DNA of 64,000 bases from Peribacillus frigoritolerans (GTDB lineage Bacteria; Bacillota; Bacilli; Bacillales; DSM-1321): assembly GCF_030676415.1 (NCBI RefSeq), contig NZ_JAUUTW010000007.1, forward strand, positions 146,015 to 210,014, read 5' to 3'. Every line of letters starts with the position of its first letter. Within the stretch, counting starts at the first letter, position 1. This document shows, piece after piece, positions 46,406-55,969 of the stretch. The notes under the pieces are model-generated. The model was not told where the DNA came from, made no database searches, and saw nothing but the letters and a program-made list of their open reading frames with translations. Made by a program: the position numbers and the translations under genes.

Positions 46406-46844
46406 GTGAATGGCCGATGTGACGGAATGCCTGCTTCACCTTTCTCTTTTCACGGCGAAACGGTATATCCATTTCCATCAAAAGCTCTTCCACCAGATAA
46501 TCATATTGAACAAGCATTTTATCCCCATCAAATTGGGCAGGTAGATGGCGATTTCCCAATTGATGCGCTATATCGCCCATCTGCCCTAGAGTTGTAGGCA
46601 AGATCGTCAAAATATCGTCATCTATCGTATGGATCACGATCATATTATTTTCATCCATATAAAGGATGTCCCCATCCAGCAAATCCTTATTTTCTTTAAG
46701 GCGAATCCCAATTTCATTTCCATGATCCGTTTTAACCCTCAGTATCCGTTTTCTTAATGAATCGCTTTCCAGATAAACCTTTTCGATATGTTTCGCTTTT
46801 TTTTCAATAAACTCTATGTTTCCCAATACTTCTTCAACTATCAT
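46398..46844 (-). CDS. ureE: Urease accessory nickel chaperone UreE
   Basis: Product of 148 residues. N-terminal peptide-binding domain, then the metal-binding domain with [17 protein letters not shown]; the essential His is in LGNRHLP. The C-terminal tail is short and ends HIGHSHD, with only three His rather than a His-rich tail, so nickel storage capacity may be low. Confidence 0.93.
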   Translation of the reverse strand: MIVEEVLGNIEFIEKKAKHIEKVYLESDSLRKRILRVKTDHGNEIGIRLKENKDLLDGDILYMDENNMIVIHTIDDDILTILPTTLGQMGDIAHQLGNRHLPAQFDGDKMLVQYDYLVEELLMEMDIPFRREKRKVKQAFRHIGHSHD

Positions 46845-46853
46845 GCTATCACC

Positions 46854-48563
46854 TCAGAATAAAAAATATCGTTGCGCCATCGGCAGGATTTCCGCTGGCT
46901 CACACGTAATTAAATCACCATCAACCGTCACTTCATATGTTTGCGGATCAACTTCCAAAACGGGTGTCTCCCCGTTTAACTTCATATCTTTTTTTGTAAG
47001 ATTGCGAATGTTCGAGACAGTCTTCACTATTTTTTTCAAACCCAGGTCTTCATGAATTCCCGCTTCATATGACGCTTTTGATAGGAACGTGATCGACGTA
47101 CTCGCAACGGCTTTTCCAAAACTGGCGAACATCGGGCGGTATAACACAGGTTGAGGTGTTGGAATCGAAGCATTAGGATCTCCCATCATACTGTGCGCAA
47201 TCATGCCCCCTTTTAGGATCATGTCCGGTTTGACACCGAAAAAAGCAGGATCCCATAGCACAAGGTCAGCGAATTTCCCTTCTTCCACAGATCCGACGAC
47301 ATCAGAGATTCCATGTGTGATTGCAGGATTTATCGTATATTTGGCAACATAACGCTTAACGCGGAAATTGTCCCCTTCCCCTGCCTCCTCCATCATTTTC
47401 CCACGCTGTTTTTTCATCTTATCGGCTGTCTGCCATGTCCGCATTATAACTTCACCTACACGCCCCATCGCTTGGGAATCGGAGCTGATCATGCTGAAGA
47501 CGCCCAGGTCATGCAGAATGTCTTCAGCTGCAATCGTCTCTTTTCTAATCCGGGAATCGGCAAAAGCGATATCTTCGGGTACGGATGGATCCAAATGATG
47601 GCATACCATCAGCATATCCAAATGCTCTTCCAACGTATTGATCGTATATGGACGGGTAGGGTTCGTCGAGGACGGAAGAATATTCGGATAACTAGCCGCC
47701 TTGATGATATCAGGGGCATGCCCACCGCCGGCCCCTTCGGTATGATAAGTATGAATGACACGGCCGCCGATCGCTTTGATCGTATCCTCGACGAAACCAC
47801 CTTCATTAAGCGTGTCGGAATGTATCGCCACTTGAACATCGTATTCATCTGCCACCATTAAACTTGTATCGATCGCTGCAGCCGTCGTACCCCAATCTTC
47901 ATGTAATTTCAGCCCAATCGCGCCAGCTTCTATTTGTTCAGCAAGCGGTTCTTTAGCCGAGGAATTGCCTTTGCCTAAAAAACCGAGGTTCATAGGGAAA
48001 TGTTCTGCCGCTTCGAGCATTTTATGTATATTCCAAGCTCCCGGAGTACACGTCGTAGCGTTCGTTCCCGTAGCAGGTCCGGTTCCCCCACCAATCATTG
48101 TCGTGATTCCGCTTGAAAGTGCAGTCTCGATTTGCTGCGGGGCAATGAAGTGGATATGGGCGTCAATACCTCCAGCAGTAACGATCTTTCCTTCCGCTGC
48201 AATTATTTCAGTAGCAGCTCCTATCACCATTGTCACACCATCCATCAATAGGGGATTTCCCGCTTTTCCGATAGCTGAAATATTTCCATTCTTCACGCCG
48301 ATATCTGCTTTATAAATGCCAGTATAATCGATGATGATCGCGTTCGTGAAAACAAGATCCATCACCTCATCTCTTGAAGCGGTTGGATGTTGCCCCATAC
48401 CATCACGGATCACTTTACCCCCGCCAAACTTCACTTCATCCCCGTACTTTGTAAAATCCTTTTCCACTTCTATGAAAAGCTCGGTATCTGCCAATCTAAT
48501 TAAATCTCCTGTTGTCGGACCAAACATGTCGGCATATTGCTTACGTGACATTTCATGACTCAT
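46854..48563 (-). CDS. ureC: Urease alpha subunit UreC
   Basis: Catalytic subunit, urea to ammonia and carbamate. ATG 48563 follows AAGGAG; product 569 residues. Nickel ligands: [12 protein letters not shown] near 135, carbamylated Lys in [11 protein letters not shown] near 219, and [11 protein letters not shown] and [14 protein letters not shown] near 249-280. The flap with [20 protein letters not shown] near 320 carries the active-site Cys-His region; [11 protein letters not shown] lies near 404. All key residues seem intact. Confidence 0.96.
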   Translation of the reverse strand: MSHEMSRKQYADMFGPTTGDLIRLADTELFIEVEKDFTKYGDEVKFGGGKVIRDGMGQHPTASRDEVMDLVFTNAIIIDYTGIYKADIGVKNGNISAIGKAGNPLLMDGVTMVIGAATEIIAAEGKIVTAGGIDAHIHFIAPQQIETALSSGITTMIGGGTGPATGTNATTCTPGAWNIHKMLEAAEHFPMNLGFLGKGNSSAKEPLAEQIEAGAIGLKLHEDWGTTAAAIDTSLMVADEYDVQVAIHSDTLNEGGFVEDTIKAIGGRVIHTYHTEGAGGGHAPDIIKAASYPNILPSSTNPTRPYTINTLEEHLDMLMVCHHLDPSVPEDIAFADSRIRKETIAAEDILHDLGVFSMISSDSQAMGRVGEVIMRTWQTADKMKKQRGKMMEEAGEGDNFRVKRYVAKYTINPAITHGISDVVGSVEEGKFADLVLWDPAFFGVKPDMILKGGMIAHSMMGDPNASIPTPQPVLYRPMFASFGKAVASTSITFLSKASYEAGIHEDLGLKKIVKTVSNIRNLTKKDMKLNGETPVLEVDPQTYEVTVDGDLITCEPAEILPMAQRYFLF

Positions 48564-48567
48564 ATTT

Positions 48568-48882
48568 TCACTCCTTATCAAGCGGACCATTCGTTTTATT
48601 GCTCAATCCATAAACTTCCCTCTTGCCGCTGAATGGGATCAATTCAATTTCCTTCGCATCCCCCGGCTCAAAACGGACAGCTGTGCCGGCAGGAATGTTC
48701 AGCCTTTTCCCAAAAGCATCCTCACGAGTGAACTCCAGTCCAGGATTCACTTCATAAAAGTGGAAGTGTGAGCCAATCTGTATCGGACGGTCTCCCCTGT
48801 TGATGACAGTCAAGAACGTGGCAATTTTATCCTCGTTACATACGACCGGTTCTTTTTTCAAGATATATTCACCGGGTATCAT
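48568..48882 (-). CDS. ureB: Urease beta subunit UreB
   Basis: Product of 104 residues with MIPGEY at the start, [12 protein letters not shown] near 51, and [12 protein letters not shown] near 78. It ends 4 bases before the ureC start. Separate beta and gamma subunits are the usual bacterial arrangement. Confidence 0.95.
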   Translation of the reverse strand: MIPGEYILKKEPVVCNEDKIATFLTVINRGDRPIQIGSHFHFYEVNPGLEFTREDAFGKRLNIPAGTAVRFEPGDAKEIELIPFSGKREVYGLSNKTNGPLDKE

Positions 48883-48895
48883 GGCTTCCCCCTCC

Positions 48896-49198
48896 TTACT
48901 GAATCGGATTATGAACAGTCACAAGCTTAGTACCGTCCGGGAATGTCGCCTCGACTTGAATATCATGAATAATCTCAGGAATCCCATCCATAACATCTTC
49001 ACTTGAAAGAATCGTCCTGCCAAAATGCATCAGTTCCGATACTGATTTCCCATCCCTGGCCCCTTCGACAATTTCATAGGTAATCAAGGCAATGGATTCC
49101 GGATAGTTCAATTTCAAGCCGCGATCTTTTCGCCTTCTTGCCAAATCTGCCGCCACTACAACCATTAACTTTTCCTGTTCCCTTGCTGTTAAACGCAT
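48896..49198 (-). CDS. ureA: Urease gamma subunit UreA
   Basis: Product of 100 residues starting [13 protein letters not shown], with [20 protein letters not shown] near 32 and [18 protein letters not shown] near 68. First gene of the operon; a good promoter and GlnR/TnrA-type box lie 140-195 bases upstream. Confidence 0.95.
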   Translation of the reverse strand: MRLTAREQEKLMVVVAADLARRRKDRGLKLNYPESIALITYEIVEGARDGKSVSELMHFGRTILSSEDVMDGIPEIIHDIQVEATFPDGTKLVTVHNPIQ

Positions 49199-49515
49199 AC
49201 CCTCTCTCCTTTTGCCAAACTATACCGCCAAATATTCCAATACTAGATCTGATGCAACTCTTCCGTTTCTTCAAGTGCACATACACACTTCAATTGCCAA
49301 TATTCCGTTTCACTTTCGCGCCTTAACTTAACACAAATATGTAAGCTAACCTGACATTATTTTAATTATAATAAATCTTCTGACAATTACAACCCTTAAA
49401 ATGAAATAAATTGTAAATTGATAAGCCTTCCCTTTTGAAAAGGCTTATCTAAAATTTGATAATATTGAATTATCCTTGCTATAATTTCATGAGATAGCGG
49501 TAAGAAAAAACAAGA
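49199..49515 (-). promoter_or_regulatory. Urease promoter region
   Basis: On the minus strand, TTGTAA (49387-49392) and TATAAT (49365-49370) are 16 bases apart, giving a predicted start near 49358. The GlnR/TnrA-type box immediately follows. The rest of this gap has no supported gene. Confidence 0.7.
49340..49356. promoter_or_regulatory. GlnR/TnrA-type operator of the urease operon
   Basis: TGTAA-N7-TGACA fits the 17-bp TGTNA-N7-TNACA consensus. It lies just downstream of the predicted transcription start, a position typical of repression. Confidence 0.75.
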
Positions 49516-49533
49516 TTGAAAGGGGAATGTAAA

Positions 49534-49983
49534 ATGAATTATGTTAAAAATCAACTGACAGCCATGCGCGGCAATCTTTTAAAAGAAATCGAGGGAATCA
49601 AGCCAGAGTTTATGGATGTGCAGCCTGAAGGATTTAATAATACAATCCATTGGCACATTGGACATGTCCTTACTACAGCGGAAAAATTTTTATTGAACTC
49701 CAACAGCAATTTACCAGCGAATTACGGCCAGCTATTCGGATATGGTTCAAAACCTGCCAACTGGACCGGGGATGTACCTACCGTTGAAGTTTTAAAGCAA
49801 CAGTTGCATGAACAACTTGGTCGACTTCTTGAAATTCCGGAAGAACGATTGACAGAAAAAACGGCACAGCCTTTCAACGGAATGGAAACAGTGGGAGAAT
49901 TCATTAATTTTGTAGTCTTGCATGAAACCAATCATATAGGCCAAATTCACGCAATGAAACTATTCATACAATCCAATAACTGA
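49534..49983 (+). CDS. DinB-family (YfiT/DUF664-like) protein
   Basis: ATG 49534 follows AAAGGGGA; product 149 residues. Four-helix bundle with the metal-site histidines HWHIGHVLT (about 44-52) and HETNHIGQIHAM near the C-terminus (about 130-141). DinB-fold proteins include thiol transferases that use bacillithiol; which reaction applies here is unknown. A strong terminator follows. Confidence 0.85.
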   Translation: MNYVKNQLTAMRGNLLKEIEGIKPEFMDVQPEGFNNTIHWHIGHVLTTAEKFLLNSNSNLPANYGQLFGYGSKPANWTGDVPTVEVLKQQLHEQLGRLLEIPEERLTEKTAQPFNGMETVGEFINFVVLHETNHIGQIHAMKLFIQSNN

Positions 49984-49992
49984 GATTAAGTA

Positions 49993-50038
49993 ACTGTCAC
50001 TCTGTTTTTCTTGAAAAAATGAGTGGCAGTTTTTTTTA
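49993..50038 (+). terminator. Terminator of the DinB-like gene
   Basis: ACTGTCACTC with GAGTGGCAGT, then eight T. Confidence 0.85.
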
Positions 50039-50093
50039 TTTAAGACGGAAATTCACCAGTCAAATATGCTGTTTTAATCACTAATGGCTTCTG

Positions 50094-50360
50094 ACATGTG
50101 AGTTTGGATACATTTACGCGTAAGTTTGGAGCAAATACTCCGGATTTCGAGCTTTTACTCGTGAGTTTCATACGTTTACTCGTGATTTTGAGCGTTTACT
50201 CGTGAGTTTCATACATTACATGTGAGTTTGGCGCGTTTACTCGTGAGTTTGCAACAAATACTCGTGAATTTTGAGCGTTTACTCGTAAGTTCGGCGCGTT
50301 TACTCGTGAGTTTGCAACAAATACTCGTGAATTTTGAGCGTTTACTCGTGAGTTTGCAAA
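50094..50360. repeat. 21-bp tandem repeat (minisatellite), about 12 units
   Basis: Units of 20-22 bases built on AGTTTgnnnnGTTTACTCGTG, degenerate at the left and best preserved to the right. A two- or three-unit block (with GCAACAAATACTCGTGAATTT) is itself repeated at about 50246 and 50313, showing higher-order duplication. It sits between the terminator of the DinB-like gene and another hairpin. Confidence 0.9.
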
Positions 50361-50363
50361 AGG

Positions 50364-50395
50364 AGCCCCCGCCTATAAGCGAGGGCTTTCTTCTG
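50364..50395 (+). terminator. Hairpin after the tandem repeat
   Basis: AGCCCCCGC with GCGAGGGCT (one bulge) then TTCTTCTGTT. Confidence 0.5.
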
Positions 50396-50417
50396 TTCAT
50401 TCGAAGTGAACGTCTCT

Positions 50418-50666
50418 TTAAGTCATTTGGTTATCCATATAATCACTGTATGCTTTTTCTGCTGCGGCTTCCGAAGTGAACAAAGCATCATCATCCTCAA
50501 TCGTATGAAATGTATCGTTCAGGAACAAGGCAACTGCATTGGGATCTTTGGGATGCGGAACAATTTCCGCTGCCCTTATATTCGAAACGGTAGGAACATG
50601 GGGATTATTATAAATCACAAACACCTCGTCTCCGACTTGCACTTCTTTTGCATTGATTACACCCAT
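50418..50666 (-). CDS. SplA-domain small protein
   Basis: ATG 50666 is better placed behind GGAAAGGAAG than the upstream ATG; product 82 residues. VGDEVFVIYNNPHVPTV and the downstream FLNDTFHTIEDDDALF resemble the TRAP-like SplA domain that controls spore photoproduct lyase in B. subtilis. No splB is in the window. The assignment rests on memory of the domain pattern. Confidence 0.6.
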   Translation of the reverse strand: MGVINAKEVQVGDEVFVIYNNPHVPTVSNIRAAEIVPHPKDPNAVALFLNDTFHTIEDDDALFTSEAAAEKAYSDYMDNQMT

Positions 50667-50799
50667 TGAATTCTTCCTTTCCATTACTGATTTTCCTTTA
50701 GTTTATGGAAAGAAGCTTTTAATTATTTATGAATTATAACAGGCCTCGCAAGCTGCATTATCTGAATTGGGCCCCTTCTATATGAAGGAGCCCTGCCAT

Positions 50800-51666
50800 T
50801 CACTTAAGCATATTCATCTTTTGTAAAAAATCGATCGGATGCTGTTTCCGGAAAAATTCCCTCAGCATATAGGCAACACCATCTTGATCATTGGAGCGCG
50901 TCACCCATTTTGCCACTTTCCTTACTTCCTCATCCGCATTGCCCATGGCAACTCCCAGACCAGAACCGGCAATCATTTCCATGTCATCCAATCCATCTCC
51001 AATCGAGACGATTTCCGTTCTTTTCACCTCTAAGTGGTCAGCTAAATACAATACACCGCTCCATTTAGAAACACCCTTCGGAACGATTGTCATCTTATGT
51101 CCTGGATGTAAGATTGCATCGACTTCAGGGAACATTTCCTTTATCAATTTCAATATATCATTACGATCACTTTTTTCTGAAAATATTATGTCCATCTTCG
51201 TCGGGGCCATAGGCTGGTCAATAAGCTCTTCACTGATATCGTCCACATAATTTTGAGCATATATATTTTGATCATTCAAATACATAACCGTTTTACCAAG
51301 CAAATTCTCCGGAAGGTTCACCCGATTTCCCAGCGAGTATTTTTCATGAATGAGCAATATTTGGCACGTGGTCTTTTCAAGCATTTGCACGAGCTCTGCA
51401 GTCAGTTCTTCTGGTATTCTTTTTACCATTATCGGCTTTTCTATGGAAGCTCCGACAAAGGCTCCTTGCTGAGCAACGATCATCGGATTTATTTTTAGGG
51501 CTTTGGCCACTTTTTTTGCTGAGTGATAGTTTCTTGACGTCACAAGTGCAACATGGACACCTTTTTGGTGAACATAATCTATTGCTTCTTTAGTCGATTT
51601 ATTTAAACGGCCATTCGACTGGAGCAATGTCCCGTCGATATTGACCGCAAGTAGTCGATATACCAT
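50800..51666 (-). CDS. yhaX: Cof-type HAD-family protein YhaX
   Basis: ATG 51666 follows GGGGGAGATC; product 288 residues. HAD class IIB architecture: LLAVNIDGTLLQSNG at residues 5-19, VALVTSRN near 45, lysine in HKMTIVPKGVSKWSG near 194, and EIVSIGDGLDDMEMI near 221. The first Asp of the DxDGT motif, the usual nucleophile, is Asn here, so classic phosphatase activity is doubtful. The cap domain is C2-type. Position before yheA is as expected. Confidence 0.87.
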   Translation of the reverse strand: MVYRLLAVNIDGTLLQSNGRLNKSTKEAIDYVHQKGVHVALVTSRNYHSAKKVAKALKINPMIVAQQGAFVGASIEKPIMVKRIPEELTAELVQMLEKTTCQILLIHEKYSLGNRVNLPENLLGKTVMYLNDQNIYAQNYVDDISEELIDQPMAPTKMDIIFSEKSDRNDILKLIKEMFPEVDAILHPGHKMTIVPKGVSKWSGVLYLADHLEVKRTEIVSIGDGLDDMEMIAGSGLGVAMGNADEEVRKVAKWVTRSNDQDGVAYMLREFFRKQHPIDFLQKMNMLK

Positions 51667-51812
51667 GCTGATCTCCCCCATCTGTAGTATCCTCTTTCAA
51701 ATTTATGACTAAAATTTGGAGAATAGAACAAATAGTGGTTCACGACCCTTGCACCGGTGCTTTCAGGGAACAAAAAAACCCCCAACCATTATAGAAGGGA
51801 GTCTCCAATCGC

Positions 51813-52169
51813 TTATTGCTGTTGTTCAGGCAAGCCATATAAATCTTCAAGCGGCTTCATGATAATTTTATTGAGGTCTGCGATGACCATGCTCATCCGT
51901 TGTTCCGCTTCCATCAATTGTGAAATGGTTGGGTTTTGTTGGACAAGCTGGACCGTCTTTTGTGCTTGCTCAACCTCTTCCGGTGCAATCTCCTGTCCCA
52001 TCATTTGCTTTTGCTGCAATGACATCTGGAGATTACGGAAGTTTTCAAACATTCCTTTTGTTGCTACATCAGAATTGACAAGATCATATAAGCGTTGCAA
52101 ATCGGCATATTCATTACTTGCCCTAATCGCCTTTTCCATTTCATACGCTGCATCATATACGTTACTCAT
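51813..52169 (-). CDS. yheA: YlbF/YmcA-family protein YheA
   Basis: Product of 118 residues, nearly all helix, starting MSNVYDAAYEMEKAIRAS; Gln- and Glu-rich centre (QQKQMMGQEIAPEEVEQAQK). It belongs to the YlbF/YmcA group, some members of which act with RNase Y in a complex that affects biofilm, competence and sporulation. YheA itself has no defined role. Likely co-transcribed with yheB, 73 bases upstream. Confidence 0.85.
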   Translation of the reverse strand: MSNVYDAAYEMEKAIRASNEYADLQRLYDLVNSDVATKGMFENFRNLQMSLQQKQMMGQEIAPEEVEQAQKTVQLVQQNPTISQLMEAEQRMSMVIADLNKIIMKPLEDLYGLPEQQQ

Positions 52170-52242
52170 TTATTTCCCCTCCCGGTAATCATTGTATTCC
52201 TACACCTTTTCCACTATAACAAATCCGGTTATGAATTACACG

Positions 52243-53382
52243 TCATCCTATTAAAACAGTTACGAAACCTTGAAATAAACCGATGATTCCACCAAGCAAA
52301 GCCCCAAGGTATGTAATCATCGACAATTCCTTCTTAGTGATGGAAACGACCATTTCCTCAAGTCGGGACACCGAAAATGACGAAACCTGTTCTTCCACGA
52401 TATCGTCCAAATGTAGTTTTTGGAATAGCGGCTGAAAATGATTGATTAAGTACTCGGCACCTTTTTCCACGAAAATCGGGACGCCCTTTTCCACAATGGT
52501 GTCCGAGAAATTGGCCGTCAATTCTCGAACCGGCTTATTCATGATCGAAGCGACAGGCAGCATTTCAGCCGTTTTTTCGGTAATCATTTGTTTTATCGTT
52601 TCTCGTCCGACCATTCCCTCGATTTTCTCTACATCCCATTTCTCGAGATTTCCCCACTCTTTCACCATCATCACTGACAATATATCAATCGTTCTCGATT
52701 GTTCAAAGAATTTAATGATTTCCGGCTGTATCTTATCAATTAACCTTTCGTTTCCAATGAACATCTGAATTAAATGGATCAGCTTGCCACGTTCCTTGAA
52801 AAAATCATCCAACATGTCTTCAAGACGGCTTTTGCCTTCTGCACTGTCAAAATATTCTTTTCCCTTTTTCACGATGAAACGTGACAAATCAGGAATCGAG
52901 TCGAGGGCTTTTTGCTGAATGTGCGGCGGGACGATATCCTTCAAGCTCTTGCTCCTATTCTCTTCCGACCAGGTTTCATATTTACCAAGAATGAATGTTT
53001 GTAATCTCTGTTCTAACGTAAATGAAGAATTCTTCATTCCCAATTGATCAAGCAATTGAGCAGTACTTTTTTCCGTGGACAATGCTTTCTTTACTTCTGT
53101 CTTCAAGAAAATTTTCATATTCTGTATAGAAGCATCATTGATGACTTTACTTTGAATGCTCACTGGCGTGATTAAATGATCAACCACCAATTTGCCTAAT
53201 TGTTTCGCTAACTCATCCTGCCGCTTCGGAATCAACCCTGGTGTCAACGGCAGCTGTTTCCCGAAAATATAGATTGGTTTATAAGGTCTGAACAGCATTC
53301 TGATAGCTAATAAATTAGTGAAGCCTCCTATTACAGCACCTACGACGACCATAAACAGTATCGTTACCCAAAACTCACCCAT
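52243..53382 (-). CDS. yheB: DUF445-family membrane protein YheB
   Basis: Product of 379 residues. One N-terminal helix ([20 protein letters not shown]) followed by [20 protein letters not shown], the family hallmark, a long amphipathic helical body, and a C-terminal helix ([21 protein letters not shown]). DUF445 proteins are of unknown function. Divergent from the yheC/D cluster. Confidence 0.85.
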   Translation of the reverse strand: MGEFWVTILFMVVVGAVIGGFTNLLAIRMLFRPYKPIYIFGKQLPLTPGLIPKRQDELAKQLGKLVVDHLITPVSIQSKVINDASIQNMKIFLKTEVKKALSTEKSTAQLLDQLGMKNSSFTLEQRLQTFILGKYETWSEENRSKSLKDIVPPHIQQKALDSIPDLSRFIVKKGKEYFDSAEGKSRLEDMLDDFFKERGKLIHLIQMFIGNERLIDKIQPEIIKFFEQSRTIDILSVMMVKEWGNLEKWDVEKIEGMVGRETIKQMITEKTAEMLPVASIMNKPVRELTANFSDTIVEKGVPIFVEKGAEYLINHFQPLFQKLHLDDIVEEQVSSFSVSRLEEMVVSITKKELSMITYLGALLGGIIGLFQGFVTVLIG

Positions 53383-53517
53383 GAATTTCTCCTTTTATTG
53401 CTTGAAATAGAGGCTTGATGACACCTTCTAATAAAAAAAACATAGAATGTGTTATCCACATTTGCCCAGCATTTAATTATAAAAGGATATCAAACTTAGT
53501 GCAAACGGGGAATTATT

Positions 53518-54879
53518 ATGAACCTTAACCATCACAAAGTTTTCATTACGGTAAATCCCGCAGAGACTAGAAAGAAGGCGCTACTGTTTATCGAAGAAAA
53601 ACTATTTGAGGAATGGGGCCTTCAATTTGGAGAACCCGTAACGATCATGGCTGGATGCCGTTCCGTCCCGGTACTTGTCCAGCCATTCCCGTCATCCCAG
53701 CCTACATTGAAACTTTCATATGATATGAACCAAATTTTATCCTTACCCACTTTTTCCGATCCAATCTCCGTCTCATACCATGCGGAAGGAAGGTCAATTA
53801 AAATAGGCCCATTCTTCGCTTCACTCATGAATCAGACTCCCTTACAAGACGGGACATTCGGCGAGATGGAAAAATTTTATCAGGAAATGAAATCATATTG
53901 TAATCAGCAGGGCATCCCCTTCTATTTAGTAAAACTGCAGTCTCTTCAAGATGGAGTTGTGGAAGGCTACCTGCCAGGGCAAGATGGCTGGCAAACCTTG
54001 CCCCTCCCCATTCCTGATGTATTTTATAACCGGATACATTCGCGCAAACTTGAGGAATCACATTCTTTCAAGCTGTTTAAAACTGAACTGGAGGAACGGT
54101 CGATACCGATGTTCAATGGAAGGTTCCTCTCCAAACATGATGTACATGAGCTGCTAATCTTAGAAGATGAGCTGTTGCCAAATTTGCCAGAGACGATTCT
54201 TTTTAACGAAAAGGAATCTTTCTTCACATTTATAGAAAAGCATTCGGTAATCTACTTTAAACCCGTATCAGGCAGCCAAGGCAGGAATATTTGCAGATTA
54301 ACGCAAGTAGCTGGAAAATGGAAAATCGAGCAATCTGGACATCTCCAGGATGTGCATTTTGCTGATACGGATGAAAAGTTGTATGAAGCCTTAAAAAGAT
54401 TTTCCAGAAAACAATCCTTCATTCTTCAAAAAGGGATTTCCCTATTCGAAACCGATCAGAGAAAAGTTGATTTCCGCATACTTCTTCACCGGAACGATCA
54501 GCTTGAATGGAAAGTTTCATCAATGGTTGCCCGGATTGGGGACCCTGGTACTATCGTTTCCAATATTGCACAAGGCGGATTGATGAAAAATGGGCCGGAT
54601 TTTCTAAAGGAAGCATTTGACCTTCAGGACGCCAGCCGCATATATCAAAAGCTCGTACGGCTTGCTAAAAACACTGCCCAGGCCTTAGTGGAAAACCATG
54701 ACGATTCATTCGGTGAGCTAGGGATCGATTTAGCACTGGATACCGATACCCACCCATGGATCATCGAAGTGAATTCAAAACCTTCGAAAAAATTTCAAGG
54801 CAACTATGAAACCTTTCGTCCATCAGTAAAGTCAATCATAGATTTCATGCTTGCCCTTAACCGCGAAAACCATCCATAA
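53518..54879 (+). CDS. YheC/YheD-type ATP-grasp protein, copy 1
   Basis: Product of 453 residues. N-terminal beta-rich domain (about 1-110, ending KIGPFFASLM), a linker with DVFYNRIHSRK, then an ATP-grasp fold: IYFKPVSGSQGRNICRL near 245, VDFRILLHRNDQ near 320, ELGIDLALD near 400, and EVNSKPSKKF near 420. The glycine-rich loop reads GSQGRNI instead of GSxGxGI. The family is annotated as endospore coat-associated; the acceptor and product of the ligase reaction are unknown. First of four adjacent paralogues. Confidence 0.88.
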   Translation: MNLNHHKVFITVNPAETRKKALLFIEEKLFEEWGLQFGEPVTIMAGCRSVPVLVQPFPSSQPTLKLSYDMNQILSLPTFSDPISVSYHAEGRSIKIGPFFASLMNQTPLQDGTFGEMEKFYQEMKSYCNQQGIPFYLVKLQSLQDGVVEGYLPGQDGWQTLPLPIPDVFYNRIHSRKLEESHSFKLFKTELEERSIPMFNGRFLSKHDVHELLILEDELLPNLPETILFNEKESFFTFIEKHSVIYFKPVSGSQGRNICRLTQVAGKWKIEQSGHLQDVHFADTDEKLYEALKRFSRKQSFILQKGISLFETDQRKVDFRILLHRNDQLEWKVSSMVARIGDPGTIVSNIAQGGLMKNGPDFLKEAFDLQDASRIYQKLVRLAKNTAQALVENHDDSFGELGIDLALDTDTHPWIIEVNSKPSKKFQGNYETFRPSVKSIIDFMLALNRENHP

Positions 54880-54895
54880 AAGGAGTTGCTAGCAC

Positions 54896-55966
54896 GTGTT
54901 AATAGGATTAATGGCCGCGTTGGATACACATGAAAACAACTACTTCACCGAAATAGCCAAAACCGCTAAATCATTTAATATGAAAGTTTGTAAATTCTCA
55001 CCGGAAAATATTGATATGGATCTGAAAAAAGTGAAGGGCGAGCGTTTTGATGCCGAGAACGAAACTTGGATCGCCACAACTTTTGATTTACCTGATTTTG
55101 TATATGATCGCTGTTTTCACGGATTAGTACGTGAGTCAACGGAAACTCGACACAAAATCGATTGGTTAAAAGCTAACTCGAATTTCTTAGGGCTTGGCCT
55201 TCCTGGTAAGTGGGAAGTGTACCAAATCCTAAAAAACCATCCACACCTACAGGCATTTTTTCCAGAGACCGTACAAGTGACGACACCTGAAGATATTACC
55301 GGTCATTTGGAACGCATGGATAAAATCATCATCAAACCTGAATTCGGTGCAGGCGGTACAGGAATCTATCTCCTTTCAAAAACCGAAGACGGCACTATGG
55401 TATCCATGACGAAAAAGGGCACCAAATATGACCGCCAATTCCCCTCCAAATCCCAGCTTAACAAATGGCTGCAGCATTTATTAAATCGATACCGTTACCT
55501 CTGCCAGCCATATTTGGAACTTTGCAGCCAAAATAACGAGCCATTCGATTTACGGATTTTACTTCAAAAAAACGAAAAGAATCAATGGATGGAACGGGGC
55601 CGCGGAATTCGTACGGGACAAAAAGACGGAATTACTTCAAATCTTGCCACAGGCGGGGAAGCCATTTCATTGGATACTTTCATCAAAAGAAACCCGGAAA
55701 CGATTTCGATTGCTGTCGAACAAAAGATTCAGCATATCCTTCGTTCCCTGCCCGTAGAAACCGAAGCTGTCTTTGAAAGATTATTCGAGTTGGGGATTGA
55801 TCTAGGCATCGATAAAAAAGGCCAAATATGGATAATGGACATTAACTCGAAGCCCGGAAGGAAAATCATTCAGGCACTACAGCCGGAGACCATGAAAGAT
55901 ATTCATCGCGCACCGTTTCAATATTGCCAGTATTTAGCCGAACATCTTCAGAAAGCAGGTGAATAG
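54896..55966 (+). CDS. YheC/YheD-type ATP-grasp protein, copy 2 (short form)
   Basis: GTG start at 54896 behind AAGGAG; 356 residues. It lacks the N-terminal beta-rich domain and starts at the pre-ATP-grasp part (LIGLMAALDTHENNYFTEIA), with DLPDFVYDRCFHG near 75. ATP-grasp: IIIKPEFGAGGTGIYLLS near 140, FDLRILLQKNEK near 220, DLGIDKKGQIWIMDINSKPG near 305. The glycine loop is canonical. 16 bases after copy 1. The absence of the first domain suggests a different acceptor or a partner role. Confidence 0.88.
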   Translation: MLIGLMAALDTHENNYFTEIAKTAKSFNMKVCKFSPENIDMDLKKVKGERFDAENETWIATTFDLPDFVYDRCFHGLVRESTETRHKIDWLKANSNFLGLGLPGKWEVYQILKNHPHLQAFFPETVQVTTPEDITGHLERMDKIIIKPEFGAGGTGIYLLSKTEDGTMVSMTKKGTKYDRQFPSKSQLNKWLQHLLNRYRYLCQPYLELCSQNNEPFDLRILLQKNEKNQWMERGRGIRTGQKDGITSNLATGGEAISLDTFIKRNPETISIAVEQKIQHILRSLPVETEAVFERLFELGIDLGIDKKGQIWIMDINSKPGRKIIQALQPETMKDIHRAPFQYCQYLAEHLQKAGE

Positions 55967-55969
55967 AAA

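Larger units (their letters stand above)
49984..50417. other. Intergenic region with 21-bp tandem repeat
   Basis: Holds the DinB-gene terminator, the tandem repeat and a second hairpin; no gene. Frames open through the repeat on both strands are by-products of its 21-base period. Confidence 0.7.

Noticed and set aside
47313..47861. A 182-codon frame opposite ureC
   Set aside because: It is antisense to the conserved UreC active-site region and has no ribosome site; a shadow frame.
50094..50360. CRISPR array
   Set aside because: The units are contiguous 21-mers without unique spacers, and no cas genes are near.
50209..50479. Repeat-protein genes on either strand across the minisatellite
   Set aside because: Open frames arise because 21 is a multiple of three; no ribosome site or plausible start supports them.
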